Below, piece after piece: positions 1-17,388 of a stretch of DNA of 64,000 nucleotides. Source of the DNA: Pseudomonas sp. AFG_SD02_1510_Pfu_092 (GTDB lineage Bacteria > Pseudomonadota > Gammaproteobacteria > Pseudomonadales > Pseudomonadaceae); the NCBI RefSeq assembly GCF_003331055.1, contig NZ_PUQD01000011.1, forward strand, positions 36,503 through 100,502. The letters run 5' to 3'. Position 1 is the stretch's first letter; every line of letters begins with the position of its first letter. The notes under the pieces are model-generated. The model had not been told where the DNA came from and made no database searches. It worked only from the letters and a program-made list of their open reading frames with translations. The position numbers and the translations under genes are program-made.

Positions 1-89
1 GGGTCGATTCAGTCTGGCAGTGTAATTCAGTGTCTTTTGATGAATAATCCGGCCGAAGACAAAACATTATTGCCACACAGGGATAATCC

Positions 90-986
90 ATGAGCAGCCG
101 CTGGGAAGGCATCGACGAGTTCGTCGCCGTGGCCGAGTCGGGCCAGTTCACCGCGGCCGCCGAGCGCCTGGGGGTTTCCTCGTCGCACATCAGCCGGCAG
201 ATCGCCCGCCTCGAGGAACGGTTGCAGACACGCTTGCTGTACCGCAGTACCCGGCGGGTCACCCTGAGCGAGGCGGGGCAGACCTTCCTGCAGCACTGCC
301 AGCGCCTGCAGGATGGCCGCGAGGAAGCCCTGCGCGCCATGGGCGACCTGGCCAGCGAGCCCAAAGGTTTGCTGCGCATGACCTGCGCGGTGGCCTACGG
401 CGAGCGCTTCATCGTGCCGCTGGTAACGCGGTTCATGGCGCTGTACCCGCAGTTGCGGGTGGATGTGGAGTTGAGCAACCACACCCTCGACCTGGTGCAT
501 GAAGGCATGGACCTGGCCATTCGCCTGGGTCGCCTGGCCGACTCGCGGCTGGTGGCTACCCGGCTGGCGCCGCGGCGCATGTACCTGTGTGCCTCGCCGG
601 CCTACCTGGAGCGTTATGGTCGACCACACAGCCTGTCAGAGCTGGCGCGGCACAATTGCCTGGTGGGCAGTTCGGATGTGTGGGCACTGCAGCAGGATGG
701 TCGCGAAATCAGCCAGCGGGTGCAGGGCAACTGGCGTTGCAACAGCGGGCAGGCGGTGCTGGATGCGGCGTTGCTGGGCATGGGCTTGTGCCAGTTGCCG
801 GATTACTACGTGCTGGAGCATTTGCACAGCGGCGCGCTGGTGTCATTGCTGGAAGCGCACCAGCCGCCGAATACTGCGGTGTGGGCGCTGTATCCCCAGC
901 AGCGGCACCTGTCGCCGAAGGTTCGGCGGCTGGTGGATTACCTGAAGGAAGGGTTGGCGGGGTTGCCGGAGTATCGGTTCGGCTGA
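90..986 (+). CDS. LysR-family transcriptional regulator
   Basis: A 298-residue one-component regulator. The N-terminal winged helix-turn-helix (about residues 5-65) has the family pattern, with FTAAAERLGVSSSHISRQI as the DNA-contact helices, followed by a linker helix and a periplasmic-binding-protein-like effector domain (about 90-290). The start has a GGATAA-type ribosome site just upstream. The gene stands alone on the plus strand, facing away from whatever lies left of the window. By synteny with P. aeruginosa (PA3630, next to adhC/fghA) it may be GfnR, which controls glutathione-dependent formaldehyde detoxification. That target gene lies outside the window, so the specific role is inference. 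The family assignment is secure. Confidence 0.9.
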   Translation: MSSRWEGIDEFVAVAESGQFTAAAERLGVSSSHISRQIARLEERLQTRLLYRSTRRVTLSEAGQTFLQHCQRLQDGREEALRAMGDLASEPKGLLRMTCAVAYGERFIVPLVTRFMALYPQLRVDVELSNHTLDLVHEGMDLAIRLGRLADSRLVATRLAPRRMYLCASPAYLERYGRPHSLSELARHNCLVGSSDVWALQQDGREISQRVQGNWRCNSGQAVLDAALLGMGLCQLPDYYVLEHLHSGALVSLLEAHQPPNTAVWALYPQQRHLSPKVRRLVDYLKEGLAGLPEYRFG

Positions 987-998
987 AAGGATGTGCTG

Positions 999-1108
999 CC
1001 TGTCCCGGCCTCTTCGCGGGTGAACCCGCTCCCACAGGATCTCCACCAGGTATTAAATCTGTGGAATCCCTGTGGGAGCGGGTTCACCCGCGAAAGGGCC
1101 GGGACAGG
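999..1108. repeat. Paired REP element (TTCACCCGCGAA class)
   Basis: Two inverted arms, about 999-1040 and 1065-1108, each contain TGTGGGAGCGGGTTCACCC or its complement. The outermost bases (CCTGTCCCGGCC against its complement) also pair, so the unit can form one long hairpin. It lies between the LysR gene stop and the ispD stop, which are convergent, so it may act as a bidirectional transcript end. Confidence 0.85.
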
Positions 1109-1118
1109 AGTATGAGGT

Positions 1119-1826
1119 TCAGCGCCGCCCGGCCCAACGCTGGCGCAACCATTCCAGGTCTTCCGGCCGGGTCACCTTGATGTTGTCACTGCGACCTTCG
1201 ACCAGCCGCGGCGCCTGGCCGGACCATTCGATGGCCGAAGCTTCATCGGTCACCAGCACATCCGCCACCAGGCATTCGGCCAGCGCCCGGTGCAACGCCC
1301 CGAGGCGGAACATCTGCGGGGTATACGCCTGCCAGATGGTGCTGCGGTCCACGGTCGCGCTCACCCGGCCATTGCCATCGGCCCGCTTGAGCGTGTCGCG
1401 TGCCGGCACCGCCAGCAGGCCGCCCACCGGGTCGTCGGCCAGCGCCGACAACAGCTTGTCCAGGTCGCTGCGCGCCAGGTTCGGCCGGGCCGCATCGTGC
1501 ACCAGCACCCAGTCGCTGTCCGCCGCCCCGCGGGCATGCAGCAGCAACAAGGCGTTGAGCACCGAGTCGGCACGCTCGCGCCCACCCGCCGCGCGCTGGA
1601 TGCGCGGGTCGCTGGCGCAGCGCAGGCCAGGCCAGTACGGGTCATCATCGGCAACGCTGACCACCACGCCGTTGAGCGCGGGGTGGCCAAGAAAACAGTC
1701 GAGGCTGTGCTCGAGAAGGGTCTGCCCGGCCAGCTCCAGGTATTGCTTGGGGCGGTCGGCAGCCATGCGGGCACCGACGCCCGCAGCAGGAATCACGGCC
1801 CAGAAAGCCGGTAAGGTTTCGATCAT
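1119..1826 (-). CDS. ispD: 2-C-methyl-D-erythritol 4-phosphate cytidylyltransferase
   Basis: A 235-residue cytoplasmic enzyme of the MEP isoprenoid pathway that transfers CMP from CTP to methylerythritol 4-phosphate. The nucleotide-binding signature IPAAGVGARM...RPKQYLELAG is at residues about 10-32, and VLVHDAARPNL, a family motif, is near 105. Length matches the family. The start codon overlaps the ftsB stop as ATGA, so it is translationally coupled to ftsB. It is the last gene of the long minus-strand run. The partner ispF is not in the window. With dxr (21247-22437) it gives two MEP-pathway steps in this segment. Confidence 0.97.
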   Translation of the reverse strand: MIETLPAFWAVIPAAGVGARMAADRPKQYLELAGQTLLEHSLDCFLGHPALNGVVVSVADDDPYWPGLRCASDPRIQRAAGGRERADSVLNALLLLHARGAADSDWVLVHDAARPNLARSDLDKLLSALADDPVGGLLAVPARDTLKRADGNGRVSATVDRSTIWQAYTPQMFRLGALHRALAECLVADVLVTDEASAIEWSGQAPRLVEGRSDNIKVTRPEDLEWLRQRWAGRR

Positions 1827-2104
1827 TTCTGTGGCAACTGGAAGAGGGTTTCGCCCTCTTTGACCATTCCCAATTCATGGCGAGCCCGCTCTTCAACGGT
1901 CTCCATGCCTTTTTTCAGTTCCAGCACTTCGGCATCGAGCACGCGGTTGCGCTCGAGCAGGCGCTCGTTCTCGGCATGCTGCTCGGCAATCTGCTGCTTC
2001 AGCTCGGTCACGTGCGCCAGGCTGCCGTTACCCACCCACAGGCGGTACTGCAAGCCTCCCAGCAACAGGAGCAGGACGAGGAACAACCAATAGGGACTGC
2101 GCAT
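1823..2104 (-). CDS. ftsB: Cell division protein FtsB
   Basis: A 93-residue bitopic inner-membrane protein of the divisome FtsQLB complex. A short N-terminal hydrophobic helix (YWLFLVLLLLLGGLQYRLWV) is followed by a coiled coil (about residues 28-65) rich in Glu, Gln and Leu (LKQQIAEQHAENERLLERN). An in-frame GTG lies one codon upstream; I chose the ATG at 2104. It overlaps ispD by four bases. The eno-ftsB-ispD order is conserved in gammaproteobacteria, which supports the call. Confidence 0.95.
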   Translation of the reverse strand: MRSPYWLFLVLLLLLGGLQYRLWVGNGSLAHVTELKQQIAEQHAENERLLERNRVLDAEVLELKKGMETVEERARHELGMVKEGETLFQLPQK

Positions 2105-2162
2105 CACGTTATCCAGGTTAAAAAGGCTGCCGGGTACTGTTTACTTCGGGGCCTGAATAGCA

Positions 2163-2188
2163 CGAAGCCTGGCCGAGGCCAGGCTTCG
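2163..2188 (-). terminator. GC-rich hairpin downstream of eno
   Basis: A perfect 11-bp stem (2163-2173 with 2178-2188, CGAAGCCTGGC/GCCAGGCTTCG) closes on a four-base loop in the gap between the eno stop and the ftsB start. The sequence after it on the minus strand (TGCTATTC) has only a weak U run, so it may be an attenuator or mRNA-stabilising hairpin rather than a full terminator. Confidence 0.45.
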
Positions 2189-2271
2189 TCGACAGAAACC
2201 CGTTGTAACGTAGGAAAGATCAGTACGAACGTTCCTACAAATCCGGCTGCTGTCTTTTTACCATCTCTTGC

Positions 2272-3594
<1,323 letters not shown>

Positions 3595-3657
3595 TTAGCT
3601 TAGGAAATTCTTGCCGTTCACCGGGCGGACATGCAGTGGGCAGGCCGGGTGAAGGGA

Positions 3658-3681
3658 ACCCCTGACCGACTGGTCAGGGGT
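3658..3681 (-). terminator. Hairpin between kdsA and eno
   Basis: A perfect 10-bp stem (ACCCCTGACC at 3658-3667, GGTCAGGGGT at 3672-3681) with a GACT loop, 34 bp past the kdsA stop. On the minus strand it is followed by TCCCTTC, only a weak U tract. It could limit read-through from kdsA into eno. Confidence 0.5.
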
Positions 3682-3714
3682 GGATCGGACGGTACTTTAC
3701 CCGAGAATCGAGCT

Positions 3715-6213
<2,499 letters not shown>

Positions 6214-6461
6214 TTAAGGCGGCCAGCGCCGCCGGAGAAAGCGAAGGAAGGCCGAAGCCCCCGATCACCTGCGTCAATCACAGTGCATCTCGAAAAACTG
6301 CCGCGTCTGTACAGACCAGGGGTATCCCCGGCATGGAGCTCGCTCGTCATTTTCAGAATCAGCCCAGCAAAAAACTGCTTGGTAATCGGCAACCCCTGTG
6401 TTTTCGCGGAACCCACAGAAGCTGTATCAAGAAGGGAGGGTAGTCTACCCGAATGTACCCT

Positions 6462-7745
6462 TCAGCTCAAACCTTGCGCGTTCGTCGGCAACTGCCAGTG
6501 CAGCTGGCAATCGGCCTGCACCAGCCCGGGCAGGTTGGCCACGGCCAGCAGGCGTTCGCCATGAAACAGTAATGGCAGGCGCGGTCGCAGGAAATGCGGT
6601 ACCTGCTGTTCGTTGAGCAGGCGCTTGAGATCACGCCGACCGCGGCCGGGGACGTCCAGCACTTCACCGCCCTGGCGATAGGCAATGCGCAAGCCCCCCG
6701 CCGCCGCTGCGCCGGTAACACACACACTGCCATTGCCCGGCAGCAGCAAGGGTAGTGCGGGGTTCACCCAGGCCTGTTCGCCGCGCGGCTGCTGCAACCA
6801 GTCGCCGCTCAACCACCAGATGCGCCCCTGGCTACGCAGCAGCTGACCGTCGGCATGCCGCCAGACAGGCCGGGCATCGGCGGCGGCATTGCACAGGTCG
6901 GCCCAGCCAGCCCAGTGCCGGGTGTCGGGCAAGCGGGTGCGCCGGCTCAGCCAGTACTGCAAGGCATTGCGCTGACGGGCCGGCAACAGCGCCGTGAGGG
7001 TTGCCAGGTCAAGCGAATCCAGGCCCGGCCACGCTACGGGCGCGCCCTCCTGCGCCTGCGCCAGGTCGCCCCGGGCCAGCTCGTCGAGCAGGCCCAGCGC
7101 CTCGCCAAGATGCTCCGCGGCACGGGCCAGGTTTTGCCCGGCCTGGGGCCAGCGCAGCTGCAGCTGCGGGAACACTTCGCCGCGCAGGTAGTTGCGGGCG
7201 AATTGCGTGTCGGCGTTCGACGGGTCTTCGATCCAGCTCAGCCGTTGAGCCTGGGCATAGTCTTGCAGTTGTTGCCGGGAACAACCCAGCAATGGCCGCA
7301 CCAGGCTGCCCTGCCCCAGCGCCCGCTGCGCCGGCATCGCTGCCAGGCCACGCAGGCCGGCACCGCGAAGCAGGCGCAACAGCAAGGTTTCGGCCTGGTC
7401 GTCGCGGTGCTGGCCAGTGAACAGGATGTCGCCTGGGCCAAGCACTTGGCTGAAGGCGGCATAACGGACGTCGCGGGCAGCCTGTTCGAGGCTGGCGCAG
7501 GGCCTGACCTGGACGTGCACGACTTGCAGGTCGATACGCAGTCGCTCGCAGACGGTTTGGCAGTGCGCAGGCCAGGCGTCGGCGGCGGATTGCAGGCCAT
7601 GGTGAATGTGGATGGCGCGCAGCGGGGGTGCTGGGTGGTGGCGGGCGTAGTCGGCCAGCAGGTGCAGGAGGACAGTGGAATCGAGGCCGCCGGAGAAGGC
7701 GATGTACCAGGCGGGGGCGTTCAGCCAGGGGGTGAGGTTGATCAT
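6462..7745 (-). CDS. tilS: tRNA(Ile)-lysidine synthase
   Basis: A 427-residue ATP-dependent enzyme that attaches lysine to C34 of the AUA-reading tRNA(Ile), switching both its identity and its codon. The PP-loop SGGLDSTVLLHLL lies at about residues 17-29, and the C-terminal substrate-binding domain is also present. The frame stays open 34 codons upstream, but that stretch is translated REP repeat, so I place the start at the ATG at 7745 (MINLTPWLN). It is separated from accA by a REP pair and from pyrG by 269 bp; the latter gap has a small GGGTA/TACCC hairpin at 6438-6450. Confidence 0.95.
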   Translation of the reverse strand: MINLTPWLNAPAWYIAFSGGLDSTVLLHLLADYARHHPAPPLRAIHIHHGLQSAADAWPAHCQTVCERLRIDLQVVHVQVRPCASLEQAARDVRYAAFSQVLGPGDILFTGQHRDDQAETLLLRLLRGAGLRGLAAMPAQRALGQGSLVRPLLGCSRQQLQDYAQAQRLSWIEDPSNADTQFARNYLRGEVFPQLQLRWPQAGQNLARAAEHLGEALGLLDELARGDLAQAQEGAPVAWPGLDSLDLATLTALLPARQRNALQYWLSRRTRLPDTRHWAGWADLCNAAADARPVWRHADGQLLRSQGRIWWLSGDWLQQPRGEQAWVNPALPLLLPGNGSVCVTGAAAAGGLRIAYRQGGEVLDVPGRGRRDLKRLLNEQQVPHFLRPRLPLLFHGERLLAVANLPGLVQADCQLHWQLPTNAQGLS

Positions 7746-7772
7746 CGAACCCGCACTCCATTCGAGAAAGCA

Positions 7773-7874
7773 TTCGCGGGTGAACCCGCTCCCACAGGGA
7801 TCGCGCCGTTCCAGAGGGCTGCGCAGTACCTGTGGGAGCGGGTTCACCCGCGAACACCGGCAAAGCCGGTGCTA
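7773..7874. repeat. Paired REP element (TTCACCCGCGAA class)
   Basis: Inverted arms at about 7773-7800 and 7829-7856 (TTCGCGGGTGAACCCGCTCC and its complement) lie between the accA stop and the tilS start. The right arm continues into a small CACCGGCAAAGCCGGTG hairpin (7856-7872). Here the pair sits between co-directional genes rather than at a convergent end. Confidence 0.85.
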
Positions 7875-7886
7875 TTGATCTCGCTA

Positions 7887-8834
7887 TCAGATACCGTAGC
7901 TCATCAGGCGCTCGTAACGACGGGCCAGCAGCGCGTCGTGGTCGAGCTTGCCGAGCATGTCCAGCTGCTGCACCAGGTCGGCACGGATGCTTTCCGACAT
8001 CTTCGCCGGGTCACGGTGCGCGCCGCCCAGCGGCTCAGGGATAACCTTGTCGACGATATTCAGGCTCTTCAGGCGCTCGGCAGTGATGCCCATGGCCTCG
8101 GCGGCGTCGGCTGCCTTGTCGGCGGTCTTCCACAGGATCGAGGCGCAGCCTTCCGGCGAGATCACCGAGTAGGTCGAGTACTGCAGCATATTCAACTGGT
8201 CGCACACGCCGATGGCCAGTGCACCGCCGGAACCACCCTCACCGATCACGGTGGCGATGATCGGGGTTTTCAGGCGCGCCATCACGCGCAGGTTCCAGGC
8301 GATGGCCTCGCTCTGGTTGCGCTCTTCGGCGTCGATGCCCGGGTAGGCGCCCGGGGTATCGATGAAGGTCAGGATCGGCATCTTGAAACGTTCGGCCATT
8401 TCCATCAGGCGGCAAGCCTTGCGGTAGCCCTCAGGGCGCGGCATGCCGAAGTTGCGGCGCACCTTCTCGCGCACTTCACGGCCCTTCTGGTGGCCGATGA
8501 CCATGACCGGCTTGCCGTCCAGGCGGGCGGTACCACCGACAATGGCGGCGTCGTCGGAGAAGTGGCGGTCACCGTGCAGCTCTTCGAACTCGGTGAAGAT
8601 GTGCTCGAGGTAGTCCAGGGTGTAGGGACGACGCGGGTGACGGGCCAGGCGGGCGATCTGCCAGCTGGTCAGGTTGCCGAAGATGCTTTCGGTCAGGGTG
8701 TTGCTTTTGTCTTGCAGACGGGCAATTTCATCGCTGATGTTCAGCGAGTTGTCGTTGCCTACCAGGCGCAGGCCTTCGATCTTGGCTTGCAGGTCGGCAA
8801 TCGGCTGTTCGAAATCGAGAAAATTCGGGTTCAT
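7887..8834 (-). CDS. accA: Acetyl-CoA carboxylase carboxyltransferase subunit alpha
   Basis: A 315-residue subunit of the carboxyltransferase that, with AccD, moves CO2 from biotin to acetyl-CoA to make malonyl-CoA for fatty acid synthesis. The N-terminus [18 protein letters not shown] and the crotonase-like motifs [20 protein letters not shown] and [12 protein letters not shown] are diagnostic. A second ATG two codons upstream is possible. It lies 107 bp downstream of dnaE on the same strand, an arrangement conserved in gammaproteobacteria. accD is not in the window. Confidence 0.98.
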   Translation of the reverse strand: MNPNFLDFEQPIADLQAKIEGLRLVGNDNSLNISDEIARLQDKSNTLTESIFGNLTSWQIARLARHPRRPYTLDYLEHIFTEFEELHGDRHFSDDAAIVGGTARLDGKPVMVIGHQKGREVREKVRRNFGMPRPEGYRKACRLMEMAERFKMPILTFIDTPGAYPGIDAEERNQSEAIAWNLRVMARLKTPIIATVIGEGGSGGALAIGVCDQLNMLQYSTYSVISPEGCASILWKTADKAADAAEAMGITAERLKSLNIVDKVIPEPLGGAHRDPAKMSESIRADLVQQLDMLGKLDHDALLARRYERLMSYGI

Positions 8835-8941
8835 AGTCATCCGTCTTGGGTCTACGGCCAGGCGGCCGGCCGGTTGATCCGTTTGGCGCCATACCTTAAG
8901 GGATCAGGCGCATTCAGGTCGAGATTAAATTTTTTGTCGGT

Positions 8942-12466
<3,525 letters not shown>

Positions 12467-12577
12467 GGAAGATCCTGTAGCAGTGCTGAACGACAAGGGC
12501 GGGATTGTAGCTTAATTGAGGACAGAATTTGGGCTGCTGTGTCGCGCAGAGAACAAAGAACATGTGCGCGCCGCCGA

Positions 12578-12669
12578 CCCTGTGGGAGCGGGTTTACCCG
12601 CGAAGAATCCGACGCGCTGTATGGCACCGGCTGCGCCGGTGTTCGCGGCTAAAGCCGCTCCCACAAAAA
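12578..12669. repeat. Paired REP element, divergent right arm
   Basis: The left arm (12578-12605) is of the GGGTTTACCCGCGAA class. The right arm (12640-12669) reads TTCGCGGCTAAAGCCGCTCC, a related but different palindrome. Between them is a short ACCGGCTGCGCCGGT hairpin. The element fills the gap between rnhB and dnaE, which are co-directional. Confidence 0.8.
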
Positions 12670-12701
12670 TAGCGTGACGCCCGCAGTAGCGAACTGATAA
12701 C

Positions 12702-13325
12702 TCAGATCAGGGAGCTCGTGACGCCTTCACGCGCGTCCCACGCCGCGCGCACCGGAGCAAAGGAACGCCGATGAATGGGCGTAGGCCCAAGCCGTGCCAG
12801 TGCCTCGAGGTGGACCGGCGTCGGGTAGCCCTTGTGCCCACCAATGCCATACCCCGGGTAGATCAGCTCGAACGCGCTCATCTCGCGGTCGCGGCTCACC
12901 TTGGCCAGGATCGACGCCGCGGCAATCGCCGGCACCTGGCTATCCCCCTTGACCACCGGCGCCGACGGCACCGCCAGCTGCGGGCAGCGATTGCCGTCGA
13001 TCAAGGCCAGCTTTGGCGTAACGTGCAAACCTTCGACCGCACGCTGCATGGCCAGCATGGTGGCATGCAGGATGTTCAGGCGGTCGATCTCCTCGACTTC
13101 GGCGCGGGCGATGCAGAAGCTCAGGGCCTTTTCGCAAATTTCATCGAACAGCGCCTCGCGCCTGGCTTCGGTGAGTTTCTTCGAATCGTTCAGGCCGAGG
13201 ATCGGCCGCGCCGGATCAAGAATCACCGCCGCCGTCACTACCGCACCGCACAGCGGGCCGCGGCCGACTTCGTCCACGCCGGCGACCAGGTCCTCGACCA
13301 GGTTGAAGTCCAGTCCAATTTGCAT
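12702..13325 (-). CDS. rnhB: Ribonuclease HII
   Basis: A 207-residue nuclease that cuts RNA in RNA-DNA hybrids, including single misincorporated ribonucleotides. The active-site Asp-Glu pair is in [20 protein letters not shown] (about residues 14-33), with further motifs [10 protein letters not shown] and [15 protein letters not shown]. The frame extends 36 codons further upstream, but that lies in lpxB coding sequence, and the ATG at 13325 gives the family length. It starts one base after the lpxB stop, so the two are coupled. Confidence 0.97.
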   Translation of the reverse strand: MQIGLDFNLVEDLVAGVDEVGRGPLCGAVVTAAVILDPARPILGLNDSKKLTEARREALFDEICEKALSFCIARAEVEEIDRLNILHATMLAMQRAVEGLHVTPKLALIDGNRCPQLAVPSAPVVKGDSQVPAIAAASILAKVSRDREMSAFELIYPGYGIGGHKGYPTPVHLEALARLGPTPIHRRSFAPVRAAWDAREGVTSSLI

Positions 13326-13326
13326 G

Positions 13327-14454
13327 TCAGCGGTCCTTGAGCAGCGCCAGTACCGCCTCGGCCGCCTGGTTGGAGGCGTCACGGCGCAGGGTGCGGTGTA
13401 TTTCGTCGAAACGTTCGGTCTGCCGGCTGCCATCGGCTACCAGCGGCGCCAGGGTGGCGGCCAGCGCTTCGCTGGTGGCGTCGTCCTGCAGCAGCTCCGG
13501 CACCAGCGCACGCTGGGCCAGCAGGTTCGGCAACGACACGTAGGGGCTCTTCACCAGGCGCTTGAGGATCCAGTAGGTCAACGGCGCCAGGCGATAGGCC
13601 ACCACCATCGGCCGCTTGTACAGCAGCGCTTCGAGGGTGGCGGTACCCGAGGCGATCAGCACCGCGTCGCAGGCCGCCAGCGCCTGGTGTGACTGGCCAT
13701 CGAGCAGGGTCAGCGGCAGCTGGCGGCCTTCGAGCATCTGCTCGACCTGGGCACGCCGCGCGGCGTTGGCACAAGGCAGCACGAAACGCACGCCCGGCAC
13801 CTGCTGGCGCAGCCGTTCGGCAGCATCCAGGAACAGCGCCCCCAGGCGCCCGACCTCGCCGCCACGGCTACCCGGCATCAACGCCACCACCGGCCCCTCA
13901 CCCAGGCCCAGCGCAGCACGCGCTGCCGGGCGGTCGGCTTGCAGCGGGATGGTGTCGGCCAACGGGTGGCCGACAAAGCGCACCGGGACGCCCTGCTCTT
14001 CATAGAAGCGCGCCTCGAACGGCAGCAACGTCAGCATCAGGTCGCAGCCTTCGCGAATCTTCAGCACGCGCTTCTGCCGCCAGGCCCAGACCGACGGGCT
14101 GACGTAGTGCACGGTCTTGATCCCGGCCTGGCGCAGTTTCAGTTCGATATTGAGGGTGAAGTCGGGGGCATCGATGCCGATGAAGACATCGGGCTTTTCG
14201 CCGATCAGGGTCTCGATCAGCAGCTTGCGGCGCTTGAGCAGCTCACGCAGGCGCCCCAGCACTTCGACCAGGCCCATGACAGCCAGGCGTTCCATGGGGA
14301 AGTGGGAGCGCAGGCCTTCGGCCTCCATCAACGGGCCACCAACGCCGATGAAACGAACGTCGGGGTGGCGGGCCTTGATGGCGCGCATCAGGCCTGAACC
14401 AAGAATGTCGCCGCTGGCCTCACCTGCGACCAAGGCTACGCAAAGCCGGGCCAT
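13327..14454 (-). CDS. lpxB: Lipid A disaccharide synthase
   Basis: A 375-residue peripheral inner-membrane glycosyltransferase (GT19) that joins UDP-2,3-diacylglucosamine and lipid X to form the lipid A disaccharide backbone. Motifs seen are [16 protein letters not shown] at the N-terminus, [12 protein letters not shown], and [13 protein letters not shown] near residue 190. It starts one base after the lpxA stop and runs into rnhB with one base between, forming a tight fabZ-lpxA-lpxB-rnhB block. Confidence 0.98.
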   Translation of the reverse strand: MARLCVALVAGEASGDILGSGLMRAIKARHPDVRFIGVGGPLMEAEGLRSHFPMERLAVMGLVEVLGRLRELLKRRKLLIETLIGEKPDVFIGIDAPDFTLNIELKLRQAGIKTVHYVSPSVWAWRQKRVLKIREGCDLMLTLLPFEARFYEEQGVPVRFVGHPLADTIPLQADRPAARAALGLGEGPVVALMPGSRGGEVGRLGALFLDAAERLRQQVPGVRFVLPCANAARRAQVEQMLEGRQLPLTLLDGQSHQALAACDAVLIASGTATLEALLYKRPMVVAYRLAPLTYWILKRLVKSPYVSLPNLLAQRALVPELLQDDATSEALAATLAPLVADGSRQTERFDEIHRTLRRDASNQAAEAVLALLKDR

Positions 14455-14455
14455 G

Positions 14456-15232
14456 TCAGCGGGTGATGCCGCGGGCGGAATTCACGATCGACTGACGGAA
14501 CAGCTCGACCTCTGGGTGTTGCGCAGCCAGCTCGGCCAGTTCCTTGAGCGCGTCTTCGACGGTCAGGCCCTGGCGATAGACGATCTTGTAGCAACGGCGC
14601 AGCACGTGAATCACCTCGTCACTGAAACCCCGGCGGCGCATGCCTTCGAAGTTCATGCTGCGGGCCTCGGCCGGGCTGCCGAACACGGTGACGAAGGCCG
14701 GGACGTCCTTGCCGATCGCCGTACCCATGCCGGAAAACGCGTGAGCACCGATATGGCAGTACTGATGCACCAGGGTGTAACCGGACAGGATCGCCCAGTC
14801 ACCCACGTGCACGTGGCCGGCCAGGGCCGTATTGTTGACCAGAATGCAGTGGTTGCCGATAACGCTGTCGTGGCCGATGTGGGCATAGGCCATGATCAGG
14901 TTGTGGTCGCCCACGGTGGTTTCGGCGCGGTCCTGAATGGTCCCGCGGTGAATGGTCACCCCTTCGCGAAACACATTGTGGTCACCGATGACCAGCCGCG
15001 TCGGTTCACCCTTGTACTTGAGGTCCGGGGTGTCTTCGCCGATCGAGGAAAACTGAAAGATACGGTTGTGCTTGCCGATACGGGTCGGCCCTTTGAGCAC
15101 AACATGCGGGCCGATAACGGTGCCCTCCCCGATTTCTACATCAGGGCCAACGATCGACCAAGGGCCGACCTCGACACCATCGGCCAGTTTGGCCGATGGA
15201 TCGATAATGGCCCGAGGATCAATCGAATTCAT
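14456..15232 (-). CDS. lpxA: UDP-N-acetylglucosamine O-acyltransferase
   Basis: A 258-residue left-handed beta-helix acyltransferase that performs the first step of lipid A synthesis, moving a 3-hydroxyacyl chain from ACP to UDP-GlcNAc. Hexapeptide repeats run through about residues 5-190 (for example [20 protein letters not shown]), with the catalytic His in the [14 protein letters not shown] region. The start at 15232 overlaps the fabZ stop as ATGA. A longer frame upstream lies inside fabZ and was not used. Acyl-chain length choice cannot be read reliably from sequence alone. Confidence 0.98.
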   Translation of the reverse strand: MNSIDPRAIIDPSAKLADGVEVGPWSIVGPDVEIGEGTVIGPHVVLKGPTRIGKHNRIFQFSSIGEDTPDLKYKGEPTRLVIGDHNVFREGVTIHRGTIQDRAETTVGDHNLIMAYAHIGHDSVIGNHCILVNNTALAGHVHVGDWAILSGYTLVHQYCHIGAHAFSGMGTAIGKDVPAFVTVFGSPAEARSMNFEGMRRRGFSDEVIHVLRRCYKIVYRQGLTVEDALKELAELAAQHPEVELFRQSIVNSARGITR

Positions 15233-15669
15233 AGGGAGCGTTCCGCGCAGGTGATTTCTGCCGAGCAAACCGGCTTGCCGTCGACCAGGGCGCGGCATTC
15301 GAACTTCCAGATCATGCTCTTGCGGCTGAGGAACCTGGCTTCCAGCACCAGTTGGTCACCTGGCAACACCGGCTGACGGAAGCGCAGTTTGTCGGAGCCG
15401 ACGAAGTAGTACAGGGTGCCATCGGCAGGCTTGGCATCGAGCATCTTGAAGCCAAGGATGCCGGCCGCCTGGGCCATGGCTTCGATGATCAGAACGCCCG
15501 GCATGATCGGGTGCGCCGGGAAGTGGCCATTGAAGAACGGCTCGTTGATGCTGACATTCTTGTAGGCACGAATGCTCTGGGCCTCGTAGTCCAGATCCGT
15601 CACCCGGTCCACCAGCAGGAACGGGTAACGGTGAGGCAGGTATTCGCGAATCTCGTTGATGTCCATCAT
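15229..15669 (-). CDS. fabZ: 3-hydroxyacyl-ACP dehydratase FabZ
   Basis: A 146-residue hot-dog-fold dehydratase acting on 3-hydroxyacyl-ACP in fatty acid elongation. It competes with LpxA for the same substrate, so its place beside lpxA is functionally meaningful. The catalytic pair is in [20 protein letters not shown] (His and Glu), with [11 protein letters not shown] at the N-terminus. Two ATG codons are adjacent (15669 and 15666); I use the first. It overlaps lpxA by four bases and lies 114 bp downstream of lpxD. Confidence 0.98.
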   Translation of the reverse strand: MMDINEIREYLPHRYPFLLVDRVTDLDYEAQSIRAYKNVSINEPFFNGHFPAHPIMPGVLIIEAMAQAAGILGFKMLDAKPADGTLYYFVGSDKLRFRQPVLPGDQLVLEARFLSRKSMIWKFECRALVDGKPVCSAEITCAERSL

Positions 15670-15783
15670 TTCGGGGGGGAAGCCTGTAATAAGAATAGGG
15701 AGCGCAGGTGCTGACCACACGCTCCTTTTGCAGTCCAAAGAGGAGCCAGCTAGCGACTGTTCACTCTTGCTCAGGGAATGGTA

Positions 15784-16839
15784 TCAGCCTTCTGATGTCG
15801 GCTGGCCACCTGAGGTCACGGTATCGACGCGTTTTTCCAGCTGCTGGAGACGCTTGGCCATGTCGTCCAGGTGGCGGATACGCGCGGCGCTCTTGCGCCA
15901 TTCAGCCAGTGGCTGCATGGCAGTGCCGGAAGAATAGGCACCCGGTTCGGTGATCGAACGGGTCACCATGGTCATGCCGGACACGAAAACGTTATCACAG
16001 ACATCGATATGACCGACCATGCCGACACCGCCGGCGATGGCGCAATGCTTGCCGATGCGCGTGCTGCCGGAGATGCCGACGCAGGCGGCCATGGCCGTGT
16101 GCTCACCGATCTGCACGTTGTGGGCAATCTGGATCTGGTTGTCGAGCTTGACCCCGTCAGCGATCCGCGTGTCCGACAGCGCACCACGGTCAACCGCCGT
16201 GTTGACGCCGATCTCCACATCGTCGCCGATGGTCACGCCACCGATCTGGGCGATCTTGCGCCACACGCCCTTCTCGTTGGCAAAGCCGAAGCCTTCACCG
16301 CCGATCACGGCACCCGACTGGATGACCACGCGCTTGCCGATGGTCACATCATGGTACAGAGTGACCCGTGGGGCCAGCCAACCACCCTCACCGATCACGC
16401 AACGGGCACCGACCACGCAGTGTGCCCCCACGCTGACATTGGCCGCGATGCGCGCACCGCTTTCGATGACCGCGAACGGCCCGATGCTCGCACTGGCATC
16501 CACCTGAGCGTCCTCAGCCACCACGGCGCTGGGATGTATACCCGCCACAGCCTTGGGTTTGGGGTCGAACAGGTGGGAAATGCGTGCATAGGCCAGGTAC
16601 GGATCGGCGACGATCAGTGCATTGCCGGCAAAGCCTTCGGCGTCCGCCGCCTTCAGCAGCACCGCAGCCGCCTGGCTGTTATCCAGGAATTTGCGGTACT
16701 GCGGGTTGGCGAGGAAGCTCAACTGGCCGGGGCCAGCCTCCTGCAACGTGGCCAGCCCGGTAATCTGCAGCGCCTCGGGCCCCTTGAGGGTGGCGCCGAG
16801 GGCCTCGGCCAGCTGGCCTAGCGTCATGGTCACGGTCAT
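15784..16839 (-). CDS. lpxD: UDP-3-O-(3-hydroxyacyl)glucosamine N-acyltransferase
   Basis: A 351-residue acyltransferase for the third step of lipid A synthesis. An N-terminal uridine-binding domain (1 to about 100, [15 protein letters not shown]) is followed by a hexapeptide beta-helix (about 105-300) and a C-terminal helical tail ([18 protein letters not shown]). It begins one base after the ompH stop, so bamA-ompH-lpxD form one unit coupling LPS synthesis with outer-membrane protein assembly. Confidence 0.98.
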   Translation of the reverse strand: MTVTMTLGQLAEALGATLKGPEALQITGLATLQEAGPGQLSFLANPQYRKFLDNSQAAAVLLKAADAEGFAGNALIVADPYLAYARISHLFDPKPKAVAGIHPSAVVAEDAQVDASASIGPFAVIESGARIAANVSVGAHCVVGARCVIGEGGWLAPRVTLYHDVTIGKRVVIQSGAVIGGEGFGFANEKGVWRKIAQIGGVTIGDDVEIGVNTAVDRGALSDTRIADGVKLDNQIQIAHNVQIGEHTAMAACVGISGSTRIGKHCAIAGGVGMVGHIDVCDNVFVSGMTMVTRSITEPGAYSSGTAMQPLAEWRKSAARIRHLDDMAKRLQQLEKRVDTVTSGGQPTSEG

Positions 16840-16840
16840 A

Positions 16841-17344
16841 TCAACGGGCTTGGTTCATGCGCTCGATGACTTGGCGGGTGATGTCGTACTGCGGTTTGAC
16901 ATCGATGACCGCGCCACGCTCGAGGACCAGGTCGTAACCGCCTTTCTTGATCACTTCCTCGACAGCGCCATCCAGCTTCGGCTTCAGCTGCTTGAGCATG
17001 TCACGGTCAGCAACGGCCTTGGCTTCGTTCAGTTCCTTGGACTGGAACTGGAAGTCACGGGCTTTTTGCTTGAACTCGAGCTCCAGGCGCTCACGCTCCT
17101 GCTGCTGCATCTTGTCGCCGCCCTTGATCAGACGGTCCTGGATGCCCTTGGCGCTGCTTTCCAGGCTTTTCAGCTTGGTCAGTTGCGGGCCGAACTTCTT
17201 CTCGGCATCCACGGCGTATTTCTTGGCCGCGTCAGATTCCAGCAGGGCCATCTGATAGTTCAGGACGGCAACCTTCATTTCGGCGAAAGCCGGGGTGGCG
17301 ACCAGCGCCGCGGCCATTACGGCCAGTTGGGTCAACTTACGCAC
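16841..17344 (-). CDS. ompH: Periplasmic chaperone OmpH/Skp
   Basis: A 167-residue secreted chaperone that holds unfolded outer-membrane proteins in the periplasm before BamA inserts them. A Sec signal peptide ([21 protein letters not shown]) precedes a mostly charged helical body (about residues 45-120, rich in Lys, Glu and Gln), as expected for the coiled-coil tentacles of the Skp trimer. It sits 44 bp downstream of bamA and one base ahead of lpxD. Confidence 0.96.
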   Translation of the reverse strand: MRKLTQLAVMAAALVATPAFAEMKVAVLNYQMALLESDAAKKYAVDAEKKFGPQLTKLKSLESSAKGIQDRLIKGGDKMQQQERERLELEFKQKARDFQFQSKELNEAKAVADRDMLKQLKPKLDGAVEEVIKKGGYDLVLERGAVIDVKPQYDITRQVIERMNQAR

Positions 17345-17388
17345 GATGCACTCCTGGATAAACCGTTGTCGTTAAGCGAGGGCCGACC

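Noticed and set aside
1..89. Direct ATTCAGT copies near 8-35 as an operator for the LysR gene
   Set aside because: The two copies are short, and the divergent target gene lies outside the window, so no supported site could be stated.
999..1108. REP pair considered as a CRISPR fragment
   Set aside because: The units are inverted, not direct, repeats, without uniform spacers, and recur singly across the window; no cas gene is present.
7746..7847. N-terminal extension of TilS
   Set aside because: The extra 34 codons translate REP repeat (CGSGFTRE-type peptide, also produced at other REP loci), so they are not part of the protein.
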